Origin: Rutpela maculata
Lineage: Eukaryota > Arthropoda > Insecta > Coleoptera > Cerambycidae
Direction: 5' to 3'
Length of the DNA: 64,000 nucleotides
Assembly: GCA_936432065.2 (NCBI GenBank)
Contig: OW386285.2
Location: 181,322,088-181,386,087, forward strand
A model generated the notes under the pieces. That model was not told where the DNA came from. It searched no databases and worked only from the letters and a program-made list of their open reading frames with translations. Below, in pieces: positions 1 through 9,875 of this stretch; the stretch's first letter is position 1; each line of letters opens with the position of its first letter. A program made the translations under genes and the position numbers.

Positions 1-3000
1 CTTTAAGTGGACGAGGGAACTTCGAGATGACTTGCTGACCTGCTATGAGAGCAGCGAACCTGCGCGCAGAGGGTACATGGCGCGATTGCACGAAATCTGG
101 TGCGACACGCATCCAGAGCATCGCGCCTTCTCTGAGCAACAGCTCAGGGATCAAGTATCCTACCTGCGCAGGACAGGGTACGTAAGGGCACCCCGTCAGC
201 AAGAAGAAGCGCCAGCCGCACTGCCACCGCGGCAAAGAGCTGACGGGGAACATCCTAGAAGGTACGCCGAAGTCAACTTAAGGACGAGGGTTAGCCTTAA
301 CACCAGGGCTAACCTAAAGCCACAAGACCTGGCTCGGATGGACGCTGTTATCGATGAGGAATTACCAGAAGACGCCGACATTTGGCAGATCAACTGTGCC
401 GTGTACAACGCTGCTAGCCAACTCGTGCCCCGCGAGAGGAATACCAACCCCTCGAGCGGTATCGAAAAGGCTAAGCGGCGTGTACAAAAGATCGAAGGCA
501 AAATACAGTTGGCCAGACAACACGCTTCTCGAATCCAGAGTGTGGTGGAATACGTAACCACTGGCAAGGCATTTACGCCTAAAGTCCGGCGAACAGCAGC
601 CGGACTCAGACGCCAGCACCACACTCTAAATCTAACAGTGATGCTCACTATTAAGCAGCACTGTTTAGATAGGATTCGAGCGCTTATGGCTATCAAGAAA
701 AAGCTAAATAGGCGGGTACGAAGTATGGAGCAAAATACCTTGTTCCGTACGAATCCTTCCCGCCTATTTCAAGAGCCACAGCGTGTTGTCGATAATCCAC
801 CAACTGTAGCCGATGTCGAAAGCTTCTGGAAAGGAATCTACGAAACAACACGTCCGTTCGATAGCAACACTCCAGCAATAGCACACTTCGAGGCTCTGTG
901 CCACAGAACCTTTGAAGAGCCGGAAGAAGTGTGCCCGGCAATCAGTCCGGAGGAAGTCCAACAAGCTCTCGTTGGCACCAAGAACTTCGCTGCTCCGGGG
1001 CCAGACGGCATAAATAACTGGTGGTGGAAAAAATTTCCTTCCACACACCGTCGTTTGGCCCGAGTTTTCAACAAGTGGTTGAACGAGGGGCAGCAGATTC
1101 CGGACTGGTTTGTCGAGGGACGTACTGTGCTCATCCCTAAAAAGGGTGATCTGTCTGACCCAAGGAATTATAGACCAATCACCTGTCTGAACTCCTGCTA
1201 CAAGCTATTTACTCGTATCTTGTATGCTCGGACACTACGGCAGGTTGATCCGGTCTTCCAGCAGATATACGAGCAGCGTGGCGGCAAGAAGGGCATGGCA
1301 GGTTGTAAGGACAGCCTGCTGGTAGACCGCTGTATTACACAGGACTCTGTGCAGTACAAGCGGAATCTATCGATGGCCTGGATTGACTATCGTAAGGCAT
1401 TTGACACAACATCACATGAACTTTTGTTACATTTGCTCAAATGTCTTGCGGTAGCAGAGCCACTAGTGAGATGCATAGAACAACTGCTGCCACTCTGGAG
1501 GACCCGCTTCACCATAACATCAGGTGCACAGCGGGTTACAACAGAGCAGGTGGCATTCAGAAGAGGAGTATTCCAGGGAGATTCTCTGAGTCCCCTCCTC
1601 TTTTGCATCTCACTGCTGCCGTTATCTGTTGAACTCCGCCAAACTCGCGGGTACCACTGTGGACCACCCAGCAATCGGAGGCATAAGGTCACCCATTTAT
1701 TCTATATGGATGACCTGAAACTGTATGCCTCCGGAGAGCGTGAACTTCAAAATGCTCTAAGGGTGGTCGAGGAGTACACGCGGGCCATTGGTATGGAGTT
1801 CGGGTTGGACAAGTGCGCGGTCGTCCACCTCAAGAGAGGGCGATGCGGGGAATTTTCTGAGGACGCGCAGCTCGCAGACGGAAGCATCCTAAGACATCTG
1901 GATGCCGGAGAGACCTACACATACCTGGGTGTGCAACAACATCACATCCAGGATGTGCAACAAATCAAGGAATCTCTCCGCGGCAAGTACAGACGCCTAC
2001 TCCGAAAGATTTGGTCGTCCGAACTTTCGGGGAAGAATAAGGCGTCTGCTACTAACATGCTTGCCGTTCCTGTTCTGCTCTACTCCTTTGGAGTAGTAAA
2101 ATGGACGGTAGATGAGCTGCGCCAACTAGACAGAGACACCCGCAAGATGATGAACATCCATAGGAGTATTCATCCTAGATCGTCCGTTCCTCGTGTTTAC
2201 CTCCCACGTCATCGGGGGGGGCGAGGACTCTTGGGTCTGGAGTGTATGCATGGCAGAGTAGTACTGAGTATGGCATGTAACATCCTCAGGAGCTCGGATC
2301 CGCTCCTGCTATTAGTGAGAGATCACGAAATCGCAGGGGTGGGCGCAGGATTGTTTAAGGCAGCAAAAAGAGCCGCAGATGAACTCGGTCTCGTATTCGA
2401 CGCCAGACGAGGCGGCCGGCGCGGTGCTGACCCAGAGTCAGTCACTGAGCTTCAGCCGACTCGTCTGAAAGCCCAAATAAAAGCTGCCGAACAGGAGAGC
2501 CTGTTTAGGCAGCATGTCGATAAACCCATGCACGGTGTATACTACAAAAACATGGAAACACTGGGTTTATCGACTAGGCTGACATTCGCCTTTTTAAGGT
2601 CAGCTGGGCTTAAGTCGGAGACCGAGGGATTCATTGTGGCCTGTCAGGATGGTGTAATAAACACCTTGGTCTACCGGAGCCGCGTAATGGGTGTAGAGGT
2701 CCCTGATACCAACTGCAGGACCTGCCGTCAGGCGCCGGAATCGCTGATGCATTTGCTTTCAGCATGCCCGGTATACGCGATTTCGGCCTACATCCACCGC
2801 CATAACGCGGCTTTACGAGTGCTATACTACCACCTACGGCACTCGTATGGGGTAGACCAAACACCAGTGCTGCCTTACATCCCCGGAGATATTGAGTCCG
2901 TTGTCGAGAACGAGAGGTGCCGAATTTATTGGAACTACTCGTTCCCGACCGTCAGGCTAATTCAAGCCAACAAGCCTGACATAGTCCTCCTCGACCATCA

Positions 3001-3436
3001 GAACAAAGTGATGTTTGTCATCGAATTCTCAGCACCTGCTGAGACAAATATCGCTTTGAAGGAGGGGGAAAAACGGACCAAATATCGTGATCTCCGGTAT
3101 GAGCTCCAAGTGCTGTACCCAGGCTACTCTGTCAAGATGGTCGTCCTAATAATCGGCGTACTCGGAGGGATGAAGCCTTCGCTGCTCTCAGAATTGAAGA
3201 TCATACCGGCCTGTCAGAATTCGGCAGAATGGTTGGCAGGCCAGATGCAGAAGGCGGTTATCTTAGGGTCCCTTCGTCTACTTAGGGCACACGATTTAGG
3301 TATTTGCAGTCACTAACTCCACAGGTCGTGGAGAGTGGCTGCAAGGAATTCGCCGGCGCGACTACCGTGAGGTGTCGGAGGCCACGGAAGTCCTGTCCGG
3401 CAGCGGGCAAACCGAAAAAAAAAAAAAAAAAAAAAA
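1..3436 (+). mobile_element. TAA-targeted R2/R4 (Dong)-like non-LTR retrotransposon, family A copy 1
   Basis: This element is cut by the left window edge, so its 5' leader is not visible. It consists of a long ORF (2-3316), a short 3' UTR of about 100 bases, poly(A) (about 3415-3436) and then an AAT/TAA microsatellite (3435-3452). The 3' UTR has the two hairpins seen in the other copies, but with different paired bases (stem CTCCAC/GTGGAG at 3317-3333; stem CCGTG/CACGG at 3364-3387). Its coding sequence differs clearly from copies 2-5 and is closest to copies 6 and 7, so I treat it as a separate subfamily. Confidence 0.9.
2..3316 (+). CDS. Reverse transcriptase with restriction-like endonuclease (copy 1, open to window edge)
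   Basis: This single ORF would copy the element RNA at a nicked chromosomal target (target-primed reverse transcription). The first codons visible read FKWTRELRDDLL, the start of a Myb/SANT-like helix-turn-helix, so the N-terminus lies outside the window. From the first ATG at 32 the RT core covers about residues 320-560, with APGPDG, YRPITCLN, motif A WIDYRKAFD, the FQGDSLSP motif and the catalytic YMDD. A CCHC knuckle (CRTC..H....C) lies near residue 905. The endonuclease follows, with KPD and a Glu (FVIEFSAP) spaced as in PD-(D/E)XK. No stop or frameshift interrupts it, and the catalytic motifs I can recognise are all present. It is the best candidate for a functional copy here, subject to the missing 5' end. 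Confidence 0.9.
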   Translation, partial: FKWTRELRDDLLTCYESSEPARRGYMARLHEIWCDTHPEHRAFSEQQLRDQVSYLRRTGYVRAPRQQEEAPAALPPRQRADGEHPRRYAEVNLRTRVSLNTRANLKPQDLARMDAVIDEELPEDADIWQINCAVYNAASQLVPRERNTNPSSGIEKAKRRVQKIEGKIQLARQHASRIQSVVEYVTTGKAFTPKVRRTAAGLRRQHHTLNLTVMLTIKQHCLDRIRALMAIKKKLNRRVRSMEQNTLFRTNPSRLFQEPQRVVDNPPTVADVESFWKGIYETTRPFDSNTPAIAHFEALCHRTFEEPEEVCPAISPEEVQQALVGTKNFAAPGPDGINNWWWKKFPSTHRRLARVFNKWLNEGQQIPDWFVEGRTVLIPKKGDLSDPRNYRPITCLNSCYKLFTRILYARTLRQVDPVFQQIYEQRGGKKGMAGCKDSLLVDRCITQDSVQYKRNLSMAWIDYRKAFDTTSHELLLHLLKCLAVAEPLVRCIEQLLPLWRTRFTITSGAQRVTTEQVAFRRGVFQGDSLSPLLFCISLLPLSVELRQTRGYHCGPPSNRRHKVTHLFYMDDLKLYASGERELQNALRVVEEYTRAIGMEFGLDKCAVVHLKRGRCGEFSEDAQLADGSILRHLDAGETYTYLGVQQHHIQDVQQIKESLRGKYRRLLRKIWSSELSGKNKASATNMLAVPVLLYSFGVVKWTVDELRQLDRDTRKMMNIHRSIHPRSSVPRVYLPRHRGGRGLLGLECMHGRVVLSMACNILRSSDPLLLLVRDHEIAGVGAGLFKAAKRAADELGLVFDARRGGRRGADPESVTELQPTRLKAQIKAAEQESLFRQHVDKPMHGVYYKNMETLGLSTRLTFAFLRSAGLKSETEGFIVACQDGVINTLVYRSRVMGVEVPDTNCRTCRQAPESLMHLLSACPVYAISAYIHRHNAALRVLYYHLRHSYGVDQTPVLPYIPGDIESVVENERCRIYWNYSFPTVRLIQANKPDIVLLDHQNKVMFVIEFSAPAETNIALKEGEKRTKYRDLRYELQVLYPGYSVKMVVLIIGVLGGMKPSLLSELKIIPACQNSAEWLAGQMQKAVILGSLRLLRAHDLGICSH

Positions 3437-3454
3437 TAATAATAATAATAATGA

Positions 3455-6400
3455 ATGAATGAACCGGTTGTGGAGGCAGTTCTAGACGTTCCACCAAGAC
3501 CAGAGGGCCTCAACACCAGAAGGGGGTTGCACTACATCAAACCCCCCAGATCAGAAGACCTAGCCAGAGTGGATGCTGAACTTCCTGAAGCGATACCAGA
3601 AGGGGCTGACATCTGGCACATAAATTGTGCCGTGTACGCTGCTGCCCAGCGCTTAACTCCGGGTGAGAGGCGGAATACTGCCTCCCCACAGGAGAGAGCG
3701 GAGCGGCGTATACAAAAGATGGAAGCCAAGATCCGGTCGGCGAGGCAACACGCATCCCGTATCCAATGTGTGATGGACTATATGGCGACCAATAATACAT
3801 TCACGCCTAAAGTTAGGCGCATAGCCGCCAATTTAAGACGCGTCCATCACACACTGAATAGGGCAGTGCTGCGAACCACCAAACAGCACTGCCTTGATCG
3901 GATACGGATGCTAGTGACTTGTAAAAAGTCACTAGTGAGGCGGGCGAGGGGGCTGGCGGAAAACAATCTATTCCGCAAAAAGCCCTCGCGCCTTTTCGAA
4001 CCGCCTCAGCGTGTTGTAGAGAATCCGCCGACTGTAGATCAGGTGGAAAACTTCTGGAAAACGCTCTACGGACAGAAGCTCCCACTCAACAGAGACACTC
4101 CAGCCCTGGCACACTTTGAAGCCTTTTGCCAAAGGTTTCAACAACCAAACGTGGTGTGCCAACCGATAACCCCAGAAGAGGTTCGAAGAGCTCTTGAGGG
4201 CTCTAAGAACTTTGCTGCTCCAGGTCCCGATGGGATAAATAACTTTTGGTGGAAAAAGTTTTCCAGTACCCACCACCATTTGGCCAGAATTTTTAATTCA
4301 TGGCTAAATGGGGAGCAGCAAATTCCTTCTTGGGTTGTCGAGGGGCGGACAGTGCTGATCCCGAAGAACGGAGATTTGTCTAACCCAAAAAATTACCGGC
4401 CGATAACTTGCTTAAACGCATGCTACAAGTTGTTTACACGCATCTTGTACATGCGGGTGCTCCAAGCAGTTGAACGGGTTTACGAACGGGTATATGAGCA
4501 ACGAGGGTCAAAGAGAGGTGTCGCTGGCTGCAAGGAGAACCTGCTGATCGACAGATGTATCACGCAGGACTCCGTGCAGTATAAGCGTAACCTCTCTATG
4601 GCCTGGATCGACTACCGCAAGGCATTTGATATGACATCCCATGAGCTCATTGTCCACTTGCTCAGATGTCTTGCGGTGCCCGGTCCCGTAGTGAGATGTA
4701 TCGAAGAACTCATGCTGCTCTGGAGGACTCGCTTTACCATAACATCGAGTAATAGCAGAGTCCAGACAGAGCCGGTATTGTTCAGAAGGGGAGTATTTCA
4801 GGGAGATTCCCTAAGCCCCCTTCTGTTTTGCATCTCGCTACTGTCATTATCCGTTTCGCTGCGAAATACCCGTGGCTACAACTGCGGTACCCCCGGCGAT
4901 AGGAGGCATAAGGTCACCCATCTGTTTTACATGGATGACCTTAAACTTTATGCCTCCGGAGAGAGGGATTTACGCCAGTCCCTCAGGGTGGTACAGGAGT
5001 ACACGCAGGCTGTCGGTATGGAATTTGGGTTGGACAAGTGTGCACTAGTCCACCTCAAGAGAGGACGATGCGGTGACTACGGAGAGGATGCGCAGCTTGT
5101 GGACGGAAGCATCTTACATCACCTAGATGCCGGAGAGTCGTACACTTACTTGGGTGTCGAGCAACGCTCCACCCAAGAAGTGAGTGTAGTAAAAAACGCT
5201 CTCCGCGGCAAGTATCAGCACCGACTCCGACAGATCTGGTCTTCAGAACTGTCGGGGAAGAACAAGGTGTCTGCTACCAATATGCTTGCCGTTCCGATCC
5301 TCCTCTACTCCTTTGGAGTAATTAAATGGAGTCAAGAGGAGCTGCGACAACTCGATGTAGGAACCCGAAAAAAGATGCATCTCTATAGGAGTTTGCATCC
5401 TAAATCGTCCGTTCCACGGTTACATCTCCCACGACATCGGGGAGGCCGTGGACTCTTGAGTTTGGAGAGTCTCCATAACAGGATGGTTCTGGATGGAGCC
5501 TGTAAGGTCATAAGGAGTTCGGATCCCCTCCTCTGCATGGTCCGAGACCATGAAAGTGCAGGAGTAGGAGCCTTTTTGTTTAAGGCAGCGCGCAGAGCCG
5601 CCGATGAACTCGGTTTGGTCTTCGACGCTGAGCGGGTTAATCACGACTCTGTCACCGAGTTGGAACCTGCTCGGCGAAAAGCCCAAGTCAAAGCTGCTGA
5701 AATTGGTTTATTTCTGCAGCTACACTCGGATAAGCCATTGCACGGAGTCTTCTATAAAAATATAGAAGACCGCGGCTTATCCGAAAGGCTGACCGTTGCT
5801 TTCTTAAGGTCAGCCGGGCTAAAGTCTGAGACCGAGGGATTCATAATGGCGTGCCAGGATGGTGTATTCAACACACTCGTCTATCGAAGTCGTGTCATGG
5901 GTATAGAGGTCCCTGATGTCAGCTGCAGGACCTGCCACAGGGCGCCGGAGACATTAATGCATTTGCTGTCGGCTTGTCCAGTATATGCAGTCTCGGTCTA
6001 TATCCTGAGGCACGACGCAGCATTACGAGTGCTTTATTATCACTTAAGGCACTCGTATGGGATAGACGAGACACCAGTGCTGCCTTACGCTCCGGGGGAT
6101 ATTGAGTCCGTTGTGGGGAATGAGAAGTGTCTAATTTATTGGAACTACTCGTTTCCCACCGTCGGGCAAATACAAGCTAATAAGCCTGACATGGTCCTCC
6201 TCGACCACCAACTCAAGACAATGTTTGTCGTGGAGTTCTCGGCTCCCGCGGAGAATAACATTGTCTTGAAGGAGGAGGAAAAACGGACAAAATATCGAGA
6301 TCTGCTCTTCGAACTCCGCAGACTGTATCCAGACCATACTGTTAAGATAGTGGTACTGATTATAGGAGCCCTCGGTGGAACGAGACACACACTGCTTTCA

Positions 6401-6520
6401 GAACATAAGATCATACCGGCATGCCGAAATTCGGCAGAGGTCTTAGCCGGCAGAATGCAGAAGGCCGTCATCCTCGGTTCATTACGTCTGCTCAGGGCAC
6501 ACGATTCCCGGACCCAGTAG
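3455..6520 (+). CDS. Reverse transcriptase/endonuclease, N-terminally truncated (copy 2)
   Basis: This ORF of 1,021 codons is uninterrupted, but it starts by chance at the truncation point and lacks the N-terminal DNA-binding domain. RT signatures are intact (APGPDG, WIDYRKAFD, FQGDSLSP, YMDD). The CCHC knuckle (SCRTCHRAPETLMHLLSAC) and the endonuclease KPDMVLLDHQ...FVVEFSAP are also intact, so the catalytic part could encode an active protein if expressed. The copy has no leader of its own. Confidence in the family assignment is high; function is doubtful because of the truncation. Confidence 0.85.
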   Translation: MNEPVVEAVLDVPPRPEGLNTRRGLHYIKPPRSEDLARVDAELPEAIPEGADIWHINCAVYAAAQRLTPGERRNTASPQERAERRIQKMEAKIRSARQHASRIQCVMDYMATNNTFTPKVRRIAANLRRVHHTLNRAVLRTTKQHCLDRIRMLVTCKKSLVRRARGLAENNLFRKKPSRLFEPPQRVVENPPTVDQVENFWKTLYGQKLPLNRDTPALAHFEAFCQRFQQPNVVCQPITPEEVRRALEGSKNFAAPGPDGINNFWWKKFSSTHHHLARIFNSWLNGEQQIPSWVVEGRTVLIPKNGDLSNPKNYRPITCLNACYKLFTRILYMRVLQAVERVYERVYEQRGSKRGVAGCKENLLIDRCITQDSVQYKRNLSMAWIDYRKAFDMTSHELIVHLLRCLAVPGPVVRCIEELMLLWRTRFTITSSNSRVQTEPVLFRRGVFQGDSLSPLLFCISLLSLSVSLRNTRGYNCGTPGDRRHKVTHLFYMDDLKLYASGERDLRQSLRVVQEYTQAVGMEFGLDKCALVHLKRGRCGDYGEDAQLVDGSILHHLDAGESYTYLGVEQRSTQEVSVVKNALRGKYQHRLRQIWSSELSGKNKVSATNMLAVPILLYSFGVIKWSQEELRQLDVGTRKKMHLYRSLHPKSSVPRLHLPRHRGGRGLLSLESLHNRMVLDGACKVIRSSDPLLCMVRDHESAGVGAFLFKAARRAADELGLVFDAERVNHDSVTELEPARRKAQVKAAEIGLFLQLHSDKPLHGVFYKNIEDRGLSERLTVAFLRSAGLKSETEGFIMACQDGVFNTLVYRSRVMGIEVPDVSCRTCHRAPETLMHLLSACPVYAVSVYILRHDAALRVLYYHLRHSYGIDETPVLPYAPGDIESVVGNEKCLIYWNYSFPTVGQIQANKPDMVLLDHQLKTMFVVEFSAPAENNIVLKEEEKRTKYRDLLFELRRLYPDHTVKIVVLIIGALGGTRHTLLSEHKIIPACRNSAEVLAGRMQKAVILGSLRLLRAHDSRTQ

Positions 6521-6610
6521 TCACTTACCCCACGGGTGTGGGGAGTGGCTGCCGGTACTACCAGCTCCCCTCTGTGAGGGTCGGAGCCACAGAGAAGGGT
6601 GACTGGTTTT
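6521..6610 (+). promoter_or_regulatory. Two conserved 3' UTR hairpins, probable RT recognition structure
   Basis: Hairpin 1 pairs CACT..CCCCAC with GTGGGG..AGTG (6522-6548). Hairpin 2 pairs CTCTGTG with CACAGAG (6570-6594) around a conserved TCGGAG loop. Equivalent sites are at 3311-3337/3364-3387, 9763-9789/9812-9835, 14,702-14,725/14,748-14,772, 18,306-18,330, 21,020-21,090, 21,155-21,230 and, on the minus strand, 63,148-63,228. Stem bases change together between copies, which supports RNA structure. In this class the 3' UTR is what the RT binds to start target-primed synthesis. Confidence 0.7.
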
Positions 6611-6628
6611 TAACAAAAACAAAAAAAA

Positions 6629-6629
<1 letters not shown>

Positions 6630-6675
<46 letters not shown>
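6630..6675 (+). repeat. (TAA)n microsatellite target between copies 2 and 3
   Basis: About 14 TAA units lie between the poly(A) of one element and the 5' end of the next. Equivalent tracts lie at 3435-3452, 9866-9875, 11,086-11,118, 14,813-14,860, 18,405-18,417, 19,733-19,752, 19,872-19,891 and 21,655-21,680. Each is on the sense strand of the upstream element. Confidence 0.95.
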
Positions 6676-6676
<1 letters not shown>

Positions 6677-6975
6677 GCAGGAGGGGCTGACTTTCATCTA
6701 TCAAGCCTTTGGTGAGTAGCGCCACCACTTACTCCAGCTGGGGATGCAAAATCGAACCGGCAGCCCTAGTGCACCCGGGAGGGGAAAGCTCATTCCCCTC
6801 TGGTGTCGGTCGTGGGCTTGCTGGGCTAACCACCCACAAGCCCAAATCTCTGGTTCCTATTGACCAAAGGCAGGGCCCCCACAATCGACCCCGTGCGGAT
6901 AGGGGTCATGGGCAAGGTGGTGGGGCCCAACAGGACGGACTGCCCGATGATGACAACCGCGACGCATATGGACGC
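6676..6975 (+). promoter_or_regulatory. Conserved 5' leader of family A (also 11,119-11,420 and 14,861-15,150)
   Basis: Three copies share this leader, starting AGCAGGAG at the TAA junction. It contains local hairpins such as TGGTG/CACCA (6713-6730) and GAGTA/TACTC. It would hold the internal promoter or processing signals of the element. None of the three has an in-frame ATG upstream of the Myb-like domain. R2 and R4 elements are known to carry self-cleaving HDV-like ribozymes at their 5' ends; I could not fold such a double pseudoknot by hand, so that role is only a possibility. Confidence 0.5.
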
Positions 6976-9762
6976 TTTGAGTGGACGGACGAGCTGAGGG
7001 ATGACCTTCTGCAGTGCGATTAAAGCAGTGAGCCTGCACGGAGGGGATACATGGCGCGGATGCATGCTCTGTGGTGTGATATACACCCAGAGCATCGCGC
7101 TTTCACGAAACAAAATCTTCGTGACTATGTATCTCACCTCCGAAGCAGAGGCTACATCAGAACCGCTCTGAGACCTGTTGAAGAGGTAGTCGACAGACCG
7201 CCCGATCAACCGGTTGAGGAGGTGGTTTTAGATGTTCCACCCATACCAGAAGGCATCAGAACCAGAAGGGGGCTGCACCATCAAAAGCCCCCTCGGCCAC
7301 AAGATCTGGTCAGAGTGGACGCAGAACTCAGTGAAGCTATTCCGGAAGAGGCTGATATCTGGCACATTAATTATGCCGTCTACGACGCCGCGATGCGGCT
7401 CTCTCCGGTGGTGAGGCGGGATAATACTACTTAGGTTCGAAGAGCCCTAGAAGGCTCCAAGAACTTTGCTGCTCCTGGACCCGATGGGATTAACACCTTT
7501 TGGTGGAAAAAACTTCCGAGCACCCACCGCCATTTAGCCAGAATCTTCACCTTCTGGCTAAATGGAGAGCAGCAAATTCCTTCCTGGATTATCGAGGGGC
7601 GAACCGTGCTACTCCCTAAGAACGGAGATCTGGCAGATCCAGCGAACTACAGACCGATAACCTGTTTAAACGCATGTTACAAGATATTCACACGTATCTT
7701 GTACATGCGGGTACTTCAAGCAAGCGGCCCGGTTTACGAACGGATTTACGAGCAACGTGGGTCTAAGAAGGGTGTCGCTGGCTGCAAGGAGAACCTGCTT
7801 ATTGACAGATGTGTCACGCAGGACTCCGTGCAGTATAAGCGGAACCTTTCTACGGCCTGGATCGATTACCGCAAGGCATTTGATATGACATCTCATGAGC
7901 TAATTGTTCACTTGCTCCAATGTCTTGCGGTGCCCGGTCCCGTAGTGAGATGCATAGAACAACTCATGCCGCTCTGGAGGACTCGCTTTGCCATAACATC
8001 TGGTAATGCTCGAGTCCAAACAGAGCCGGTTATGTTTAAGAGAGGTGTGTTTCAGGGAAACTCTCTCAGCCCCCTTCTACCTCTGCCGTTATCCGTTGAA
8101 CTTCGCAGAACCCGTGGTTACAATTGCGGTACCCCCGGAGATAGGAGGCATAAGGTCACCCATCTGTTTTACATGGATGACCTTAAACTTTATGCCTCCA
8201 GCGAGAGAGATTTACGCCAATCTCTCAGGGTGGTACATGAGTACACTCAGGCTGTCGGTATGGAGTTCGGCTTGGACAAATGTGCACTGGTTCACCTCAA
8301 GATAGGACGATGCGGTGACTACGGAGAGGACGCGCAGCTTGTAGATGGAAGCATCTTGCACCACCTAGATGCCGGAGAGACGTATAAATACTTGGGTGTA
8401 GAGCAACGCTCCACCCAAGAAGTGTCAACAGTTAAAAACGCTCTCCGCGGCAAGTACCAGCACCTCCTCCGGCAGATTTGGTCTTCCTAACTGTCGGGGA
8501 AGAATAAGGTGTCTGCAACTAACATGCTTGCCGTTCCGATCCTTTTACACTCCTTTGGGGTAGTGAAATGGACAGAAGGCGAGTTGCGCCAACTCGATGT
8601 AGGAACCCGAAAGATGATGCATCTCAACAGAAGTTTGCATCCAAAATCGTCCGTTCCGCGGTTATATCTCTCACGACAGCAGGGAGGCCGTGGACTCTTG
8701 AGTTTGGAGTATCTACATAGCAGATCGGCTCTGGATGGAGCTTGCAAGATCATCAAGAGTTCGGATCCCCTTCTCTGCATGGTTCGCGACCATGAAAACG
8801 CAAGGACAGGAGCGTTCTTCTTCAAGGCAGCACAACGAGCAGCCGATGAACTTGGTCTCGACTTCGACACTGGGCGGGTAAACCCGAGTTCTGTCACCGA
8901 GCTGGAACCCGCTCAGCTAAAAGCCCATACAAAAGCAGCAGAGCAACGTAAATTTCTGCAGCTGCATAAAGATAAGCCCTTGCATGGAGTCTTCTACAAG
9001 AACATCGAAGACAGGGGCTTATCTGAGAAGCTGACCTTTGCTTTCCTAAGGTCAGCTGGGCTGAAGTCTGAGACCGAAGGGTTCATTATGGCTTGCCAGG
9101 ATGGTGTCTTTAACACACTCGTCTATCGAAGTCATGTCCTGGGTATAGAGGTCCCTGATGTAAACTGTAGGGCCTGCCGAAGGGCGCCGGAGACACTTAT
9201 GCACCTATTGTCGGCTTGTCCGACATACGCTGTCTCGGCCTATATCCACAGACATGATGGAGCATTACGTGTGCTGTACTATCATCTGCGGCATACGTAT
9301 GGGATAGACGAGACACCAGTGCTGCCTTACGCTCCGGGGGATATTGAGTCCGTTGTGGGGAATGAGCGGTGCCTAATTTATTGGAACTACTCGTTTCCCA
9401 CCCTCAGGCAAATACAGGCCAATAAACCTGATTTAGTCCTCCTCGACCATCAACTTAGGACAATGTTTGTCATTGAATTCTCCGCCCCAGGGGAAACAAA
9501 CATTGTTCTGAAAGAGGAGGAAAAACGGACTAAATATCGAGATCTTCTCTTCGAACTCCGTAGACTCTATCCGGACCACACTGTTAAACTAGTGGTTCTT
9601 ATCATAGGATGCCTAGGTGGGGTGAGGCGCACACTGCTTTCGGAATTGAAGACGATACCGGCATGCCGAAACTCGGCAGAAATCTTAGCCGGAAGAATGC
9701 AGAAGGCCGTTATCCTTGGCTCGTTACGCCTGCTCAGAGCACACGATTCGCGGACCCAGTGA
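6895..9762 (+). pseudogene. Broken reverse transcriptase/endonuclease (copy 3)
   Basis: Coding similarity starts before FEWTDELRDDLL (about 6978). The frame is closed by a TAA at 7021-7023 where the other copies have Glu (CYESSEP), by a TAG at 7432-7434 at the edge of the 500-bp deletion, and by a TAA at 8488-8490 where the others read WSSEL. A 15-bp deletion near 8080 removes FCISL just after the FQGDSLSP motif, which here reads FQGNSLSP. The YMDD, CCHC and KPD/E motifs remain (8,509-9,762 is open for 417 codons). The copy cannot make a full-length protein. Confidence 0.88.
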
Positions 9763-9875
9763 CCACTGACCCTACGGCGTAGGGAGTGGTCTCTGGTATT
9801 ACCAGCGTACCCTCTCTGGCATCGGAGACAGAGAGAAGGGCGACTGGCTTCACAAAAAAAAAAAATAATAATAAT

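Larger units (their letters stand above)
3455..6630 (+). mobile_element. Family A copy 2, 5'-truncated
   Basis: The copy starts directly after the (AAT)n tail of copy 1. Its first bases match copy 4 from about 11,635, so the 5' leader and the Myb-like domain are missing, as expected from incomplete target-primed reverse transcription. It ends in a 3' UTR (6521-6610), poly(A) to about 6630 and (TAA)n (6630-6675). By eye it is nearly identical to copy 4 over most of its length, which makes them close sisters. Confidence 0.9.
6676..9865 (+). mobile_element. Family A copy 3, complete 5' end but internally deleted
   Basis: The 5' boundary AGCAGGAGGGGC directly follows (TAA)n and matches the starts of copies 4 and 5, so this is the true 5' end of the family. 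A leader of about 300 bases precedes the coding region. Against copy 2, about 500 bp is missing at 7434/7435 (N-terminal part of the RT region). The 3' hairpins at 9763-9789 and 9812-9835 keep pairing through double changes (CCCTAC/GTAGGG; CTCTCTG/CAGAGAG). The tail is poly(A) (9854-9865) and four TAA-type repeats. Confidence 0.9.

Noticed and set aside
6709..7023. Apparent separate small gene upstream of copy 3
   Set aside because: It is the leader plus the first codons of the main ORF, closed by a TAA that replaces a Glu codon in this copy.
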